Shown here in pieces: positions 15,057 through 19,201 of a stretch of DNA of 19,201 nucleotides (its first letter is position 1; each line of letters begins with the position of its first letter). The DNA is from an uncultured Anaerolineae bacterium (lineage in GTDB: Bacteria > Chloroflexota > Anaerolineae > Anaerolineales > Villigracilaceae). The stretch is taken from contig CAIRYE010000137.1 of NCBI GenBank assembly GCA_903882765.1, forward strand, positions 1 through 19,201. The letters run 5' to 3'. The notes under the pieces are model-generated. The model was not told the DNA's origin. It saw nothing but the letters and a program-made list of their open reading frames with translations, and did not search any database. Both the position numbers and the translations under genes were made by a program.

Positions 15057-15760
15057 GCGCGATCATCATCGGGGATTCTGTTATTCACTATGAATCTGTT
15101 GGCAGAGGGAAGCCAGTGCTTTTTTTGCATAACTACATAGGCTCATGGCGGTATTGGGTTCCAACGATGGAGTATCTTTCCGGTCATTTTAGAACGTACG
15201 CGGTAGACCTATGGGGGTTCGGTGACTCATCCAAACATGAATCTCTTTATGATCTGATAACCCAAGCCAATCTGATCTCTCATTTTTTAAAGGAATTGGG
15301 TATTCCAAAAATTGCATTGGTAGGGCATGGGTTTGGCTCATTGGTTGGGTATGCGTTTGCCGATCAACACCCTGATCAAGTCGATCGATTCTTTTCGGTA
15401 GTAGAAAAGGAAATGCCAAAAACAACATGTGTTGGGGATTTGTTGATTGCAGGAAAGAATATGGACGAGGACATTCGAAAAGATAGCCTCAAAGCTGATC
15501 CAAGAGCTATCACTCGTTCCATTGAGATTTTCCTAGATCAGAATGATGAAACAGAAAGTTCTAAGATTCAATTCCCCCACTTATCCATTGGAAGTGGAAT
15601 AGACAAAAAAACAATTCCACTTGCCACAGGAGAATTTTTTCCTATGATCACCCATGCTGAAGAATTCAATCGCTTGTTGCTTGAGTTTCTAACCGGTGAC
15701 TCTACAACGATCGAAACAGGCCTTGCGGTAAAGGAGTTTTGGAAACGACGGGTACGCTAA
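15053..15760 (+). CDS. Alpha/beta-hydrolase-fold pseudoenzyme (Ser and His of triad lost)
   Basis: 235-aa paralogue of the hydrolase at 9042-9827. The N-terminal half aligns almost without gaps (VIHYESVGRGKPVLFLH, FRTYAVDLWGFGDS), but the nucleophile elbow GHSMGG has become GHGFGS: residue 93 is Gly (codon GGG) instead of Ser. The oxyanion-hole HGW is HNY. Aligning the C-termini, the catalytic His240 of the paralogue corresponds to Phe195 (EFFPMIT versus QHFLMLD). The segment between the acid and the His is shortened, so the protein is about 26 residues shorter overall. The reading frame is intact and the start overlaps the response-regulator stop by 4 bases, arguing for a maintained, non-catalytic role such as ligand binding or partner binding in the kinase module. 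Decay of a dispensable copy is the alternative. Its stop is 3 bases from the convergent gene's stop. Confidence 0.85.
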   Translation: MSAIIIGDSVIHYESVGRGKPVLFLHNYIGSWRYWVPTMEYLSGHFRTYAVDLWGFGDSSKHESLYDLITQANLISHFLKELGIPKIALVGHGFGSLVGYAFADQHPDQVDRFFSVVEKEMPKTTCVGDLLIAGKNMDEDIRKDSLKADPRAITRSIEIFLDQNDETESSKIQFPHLSIGSGIDKKTIPLATGEFFPMITHAEEFNRLLLEFLTGDSTTIETGLAVKEFWKRRVR

Positions 15761-15763
15761 ACT

Positions 15764-17107
15764 CTACCAAACCCGTTTCAAATCTGGGTTATTCTGCGCT
15801 TTTCGGCCGATCTTCGCCATATCGATCCACTCCCCATTCAACCTAATTCGAACAACATCAGCGGTGTAATCTGTCACTGTTGTTCCGTTATTATTGAATA
15901 AGTAAGACCCAACCGCATAAATATCAGAAGGAACGCCTAATTTCTCAAATCGTCTGATCTTATCGGGTGAAAAGCCGCCAGAAACTACGATCTTAACTTC
16001 GGCGCAATATTTCCGCGCCGATTCGATCAATGCATCCGATAATTGCCATTCTTTCCACGCGTTATCCAAGCCCTCACGAACATTGAACACCAAGCGTGGA
16101 TTCACGCCAAGGTCTAGGGCTGGATCACCTAAAGGCAGAACCGATTCATCACGTAAGCTGCCGCTTGTATCCAAACGTACACCATACAGAATATACTTTT
16201 CAGCCTCAATAACTTCACCCTTAGCCATAAGGCGGGTGTACTCATCAAACATAACTTTTAGCACAAGCTTCGAGTCATTTACGCAGTCATTATTAAAATC
16301 TACCAAGGCAATTCTCGGGATCTCAACTGGGAGCAATCGCGAGAAAGCTAACATTACTTCAGCGGTATCACCTAAGAAGCAAGCGATGGCAGCATGCGCA
16401 ACGGTACCACCGCCAGCGCCGCCCCACCAGTCGCCTTGGGCATCAGTAGAGATGAACGCGCCTAGGTCGCTTGCGTGATCCATATTAAAACGCTGCAAGG
16501 CAATATTGTAGGCATACCCATCAGATGCCTGTACTTCATGGCTATCAAAGCGGGCCGGGAAGAAGAGCACCGGTTTACCCCTTGAGGCGACAAAGGTCTC
16601 ATAGACGTTGGTAGCAATTCGGCTTGACCGGGTAAGAATGCCCAGGGTAGGCGTTTCAAGTAGAGCGAAATCGCGGTAACGACCCCGCACACGGATCACC
16701 GGCTGTATCTTGAGTGGATCACCATCAGAAGTTACGCAATCACCATCCTGAACAGCCCACACTTCTAACTTATCCGAAGTATCCACGAAGGTACCATTCA
16801 CAAAATCGCCAGTACAATGCCGTAACATAGCAAGTGCTTTGTCTACGCCAACAACAACGGTCGAACCCAACCTTCGGGTAAACCATTGCATTTCCACTTC
16901 CATATCACCAATTAGAATATCCTCGGGGGTAATACCCACTGGTAAATTATTCTTGGTTCCCGAATATTTGTACCCTTCAGCCGCCAGCGCGACCAACATT
17001 TTATTGATATTGGCAAAGTATTTATCTGAATACCAACCGCCACGCATACGCTCAATATCTAATTTGAAAGTTTCATTGGAGAGCCGCTGTCCATCAAATA
17101 ATGACAT
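15764..17107 (-). CDS. pncB: Nicotinate phosphoribosyltransferase
   Basis: Converts nicotinate and PRPP to nicotinate mononucleotide (ATP-assisted), the second step of the Preiss-Handler NAD salvage route. The 447-aa length fits the family. An early RGGWYSDKYF element fits the N-terminal substrate-site motif, and FPARFDSHEVQASDGYAYNI and the distal VSGGFSPDKIRRFE and YAVGSYLFNN segments match the phosphate-binding part of the PRTase barrel. The ATG at 17107 has AAAGGAA seven or eight bases upstream; a TTG at 17113 falls between the two and is rejected. It lies 18 bases after the nicotinamidase-like gene in the same operon, giving a nicotinamide-to-NaMN pathway. It ends 3 bases from the convergent pseudo-hydrolase, with no room for a terminator between them. 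Confidence 0.92.
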   Translation of the reverse strand: MSLFDGQRLSNETFKLDIERMRGGWYSDKYFANINKMLVALAAEGYKYSGTKNNLPVGITPEDILIGDMEVEMQWFTRRLGSTVVVGVDKALAMLRHCTGDFVNGTFVDTSDKLEVWAVQDGDCVTSDGDPLKIQPVIRVRGRYRDFALLETPTLGILTRSSRIATNVYETFVASRGKPVLFFPARFDSHEVQASDGYAYNIALQRFNMDHASDLGAFISTDAQGDWWGGAGGGTVAHAAIACFLGDTAEVMLAFSRLLPVEIPRIALVDFNNDCVNDSKLVLKVMFDEYTRLMAKGEVIEAEKYILYGVRLDTSGSLRDESVLPLGDPALDLGVNPRLVFNVREGLDNAWKEWQLSDALIESARKYCAEVKIVVSGGFSPDKIRRFEKLGVPSDIYAVGSYLFNNNGTTVTDYTADVVRIRLNGEWIDMAKIGRKAQNNPDLKRVW

Positions 17108-17125
17108 TCTCAATTCCTTTTCTAA

Positions 17126-18145
17126 TTACCAAGTCGTAATTGGTTCGCTCGATCGAACAATGCGCATTCCCGCTTCGGCAAATCGGTCGAAGTTTGAATT
17201 TGCGTTATCTGTGTGATCAACAACCCCTGGTACAACCACAGGTGAGGTGCAATCTTCCAACAAATAGATCTTATTCGCCAAAGTTGGGTCTTTTCGTTGA
17301 ATTTCTTCCAATAAATCAGCTACTGTCCAAGCTACACAATGACTCTTAGCTTGGCCGGTTATGATCATCCGATCACAACCTTGCAGTTTTTTGAAGATGG
17401 AATCATCCACTTGTCCAATAGGTTTACCATCGAGCCCTACCAATACCTCGGGGGAGAGCGCCGAATAATTTTCGGTAAAAGAGTTATCCCCTTTTATTTT
17501 GATATCAAATATAGAACCACGAACCATTGAGTGATAAAACGCCGCTTCTTCTACAGCGGAAACCAAGGCGTGTCCAATTCCACCGAGCATAGCGTGATAC
17601 GGCCAAACCGTTAGGGCGAACTTGCCCTTTTCCTCAAGTTTCTCGGCATAATCGATCACTTGCTTTTGCCCAAATGTAGAGGTTATTTTAAATCGGTCTG
17701 CCAGCGCTGGGTTGAAGACCCATCGCTCTGAAACCAAGTCCTCCTTATGAATATCAGTATAGGGGCTAGGATGGTTACCAGCGGCATCGATAAAAAAGAG
17801 GGGGTGGAAAATTTGAGCAGCACGATGTGTATCCAGCGTAGCGGTGATATCGGTAATACTCGAAAGATTCTTATAAATAAATTCGCACAATCGGGTGTTA
17901 TCTTCTACCGCTGCGTTACCACTTCTGCCACCCACGAACAACTCAAAACCCGGGGCGCAAAAGGTATTTTGAACATCAATTAAGACCAGTGACGTTTTTA
18001 CCCGGTCATAAATCGCTGGCTTGATTTCCTTGGCAGCGGCATCTATCTTCGCCTGTTCAGCCAAGGCAGCGTAATCAACCCGATATACCGAAGGTACGTT
18101 TTCAGGTTTATAAAATACTGGTATGGAATTGTCGTGAGCCTTCAT
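17126..18145 (-). CDS. pncA: Isochorismatase-family cysteine hydrolase, probable nicotinamidase
   Basis: Probably deamidates nicotinamide to nicotinate, feeding the phosphoribosyltransferase encoded next. Catalytic-triad candidates are Asp57 (LIDVQN), Lys218 (KIKGDNSFTENYSAL) and Cys270 (TGQAKSHCVAWT). Asp105, His107 and His114 (TLDTHR...IFHPLFF) match the nicotinamidase metal site, and WPYHAMLGGIG parallels the WPxHCxxGTxG segment of PncA, with Ala where PncA commonly has Cys. At 339 aa it is longer than typical nicotinamidases (about 180-215 aa), with roughly 45 extra N-terminal residues and enlarged loops. Its ATG overlaps the stop of the upstream ATPase gene (ATGA). The family is certain; substrate rests on the metal-site pattern and the neighbour. 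A different amide hydrolase of the same fold is possible. Confidence 0.82.
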   Translation of the reverse strand: MKAHDNSIPVFYKPENVPSVYRVDYAALAEQAKIDAAAKEIKPAIYDRVKTSLVLIDVQNTFCAPGFELFVGGRSGNAAVEDNTRLCEFIYKNLSSITDITATLDTHRAAQIFHPLFFIDAAGNHPSPYTDIHKEDLVSERWVFNPALADRFKITSTFGQKQVIDYAEKLEEKGKFALTVWPYHAMLGGIGHALVSAVEEAAFYHSMVRGSIFDIKIKGDNSFTENYSALSPEVLVGLDGKPIGQVDDSIFKKLQGCDRMIITGQAKSHCVAWTVADLLEEIQRKDPTLANKIYLLEDCTSPVVVPGVVDHTDNANSNFDRFAEAGMRIVRSSEPITTW

Positions 18146-19201
18146 GCTTTTTTCCTTGTTCTGTTCGCGCGTGGCAAGGCACCGGCATAAGCGGGCACTT
18201 GCAGAACGACCATATTACAAAGTCGGTCATCCCGCAGCCGAGTGGCGATACGTTCATCGATCATCTGAAGGGTATCCGTAGCTATTGTGATAACTGTAGG
18301 CAGTTCGAGGTTGTAGCGATAATTTAGTAATTGGAATAATTTTTCTTTTGCCCACGGAGTGGTAGATTGTGAGCCTAAGTCATCCAGGATCAATAATGGC
18401 GCTATCTTCACCTCATCAAACAATCGGTCATAAGAAATTGATGAGTTAGGGCTGAAGGTCGACCGTAAATGATCCAATAGATCAGGAACGAGAACCACCA
18501 GGGGTGGCGCGCCTAATTGAGCGCGAAAATTGGCAATGGCACCCGCTAAATGCGTTTTACCGCTACCATACTCACCGGTGATGATCATCCAGCCAGTTGG
18601 GTTTTTGGCGTAATCTGTTGCTTCTTTTACGGCATCCGCCACAGAGCGTTGTTGTTCTCTGGTCAATTTTTCATCAGTACGATCAGTGAAATTCGCGAAG
18701 GTCCTTTTGGATAAAACATCTAGTGAAGAGATCTCGGAGTGACCCATTTCATCGGTTGGGCGGCGATGGTCTGGCGCTAAAATCTTTACCAAACTCACGA
18801 TGGAGGGGTCTTGTAAGCGGGAACGTATTCGTGCTTCAATTTCTTCCATCACCAAGTTCGAGGTAATTACCATCGGCAGTTTGTTGATGTAGCGGAAGTT
18901 AACAATTTGGAATAGTTTTTCTTGCGCCCAACTGGTGGAATTTTGGGTTCCGAAATCATCTAACACTAACAGCTCTACTGTTTTCATTTGGTTGAAGCGC
19001 TGTTCAAATGTCGTATCACTGCTATCGTAGGCAAAACGAAGGGAATCTAATAGATCCGGTACGGTGAGAAAAAGAGTGGGAATGCCCATTTGAACCGCGA
19101 AATTGGCGATAGCCGCTGCCAGGTGGGTCTTTCCACAACCATAGGAACCATTTAGGAACAGCCAGCCGGTTAGGGAGGACGCATACATCTTGGATTGGTT
19201 A
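18142..19201 (-). CDS. Tandem DnaC/IstB-like AAA ATPase, 5' end beyond right edge
   Basis: The frame stays open to the right edge (residues NQSK precede the first in-window Met at 19188), so the N-terminus is outside and this Met is internal. The visible 352 residues hold two copies of a DnaC-like AAA module. Numbered from that Met, copy 1 has Walker A GSYGCGKTH (14-22), Walker B ELLVLDDFG (72-80), sensor VITSN and RIRSRL. Copy 2 has GEYGSGKTH (205-213), PLLILDDLG (264-272), VITIATD and RIATRLRD. Flanking blocks such as VPDLLDSL/VPDLLDHL and WAQEKLFQIVNFRY/WAKEKLFQLLNYRY confirm duplication. Both sites look ATP-competent. DnaC-type proteins load replicative helicases; IstB-type act in transposition. 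No transposase is adjacent and the gene is coupled by ATGA to NAD-salvage genes, so a helicase-loader-like housekeeping role is favoured. Function uncertain. Confidence 0.82.
   Translation of the reverse strand, partial: NQSKMYASSLTGWLFLNGSYGCGKTHLAAAIANFAVQMGIPTLFLTVPDLLDSLRFAYDSSDTTFEQRFNQMKTVELLVLDDFGTQNSTSWAQEKLFQIVNFRYINKLPMVITSNLVMEEIEARIRSRLQDPSIVSLVKILAPDHRRPTDEMGHSEISSLDVLSKRTFANFTDRTDEKLTREQQRSVADAVKEATDYAKNPTGWMIITGEYGSGKTHLAGAIANFRAQLGAPPLVVLVPDLLDHLRSTFSPNSSISYDRLFDEVKIAPLLILDDLGSQSTTPWAKEKLFQLLNYRYNLELPTVITIATDTLQMIDERIATRLRDDRLCNMVVLQVPAYAGALPRANRTRKKA

Noticed and set aside
18142..19188. Treating the ATPase as complete with its start at 19188
   Set aside because: The frame continues open to the right edge and the residue context just after this Met (GWLFLNGSYGCGKT) is the middle of a DnaC-type domain start, which normally has preceding helices. 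The Met is internal.
18142..19201. IstB-like ATPase as evidence for an insertion sequence
   Set aside because: No IstA-type transposase, terminal repeats or target duplications were found. The gene is duplicated internally and overlaps a metabolic gene in an operon.
1..19201. CRISPR arrays, tRNA or rRNA genes, prophage or IS elements
   Set aside because: No regularly spaced direct repeats, cloverleaf-like segments with T-loop consensus, rRNA-like stretches, transposase or phage structural motifs were recognised by reading both strands.

Overview
The window looks like part of a chromosome from an uncultivated or little-studied bacterium, most likely Chloroflexota of the Anaerolineae type. This is an inference from gene content, not a phylogeny: soluble multi-sensor histidine kinases with DNA-binding-free response regulators, a small COG2229-type GTPase, a DnaC-like ATPase with duplicated AAA modules, and the absence of any lipid A or outer-membrane gene. 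There are no tRNA, rRNA, CRISPR, phage or transposase signatures. Gene density is high, with only one gap longer than 300 bases.

Layout. (1) 1-2180, minus: the N-terminal three quarters or so of a type I pullulanase, cut by the left edge. (2) 2181-2501: the one sizeable gap. (3) 2502-7449: a complete phosphate-uptake locus. pstB1 lies alone on the minus strand, head to head with pstS-pstC-pstA-pstB2-phoU, and a 58-bp divergent region separates them. (4) 7470-11180, plus: long-form hisG, a small Ras-like GTPase, an alpha/beta hydrolase and a left-handed beta-helix protein, closely packed after phoU. (5) 11274-15760, plus: a cytosolic two-component module made of a receiver with a degenerate GGDEF domain, a PAS-GAF-GAF-PAS histidine kinase, a single-domain receiver, and a second alpha/beta-hydrolase-fold protein that has lost its catalytic serine and histidine. 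(6) 15764-19201, minus and convergent: a NAD-salvage operon (nicotinamidase-like plus nicotinate phosphoribosyltransferase) joined by a 4-base overlap to a tandem DnaC-like ATPase that runs off the right edge.

How the genes may work together. The Pst proteins import phosphate, and PhoU couples transport to signalling. The two PstB ATPases have lost different motifs. PstB1 has LSLGQ instead of LSGGQ but a normal Q-loop; PstB2 has a normal LSGGQ but an Ala in place of the Q-loop Gln. In a PstB1/PstB2 heterodimer these losses would fall in the same composite ATP site and leave the other fully canonical, as in known asymmetric ABC transporters. Separately, the histidine kinase module ends with a pseudo-hydrolase whose active paralogue lies about 5 kb upstream. 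This recalls the pairing of an alpha/beta-hydrolase sensor (RsbQ) with a PAS protein (RsbP) in Bacillus. These two points are the most unusual content of the window.
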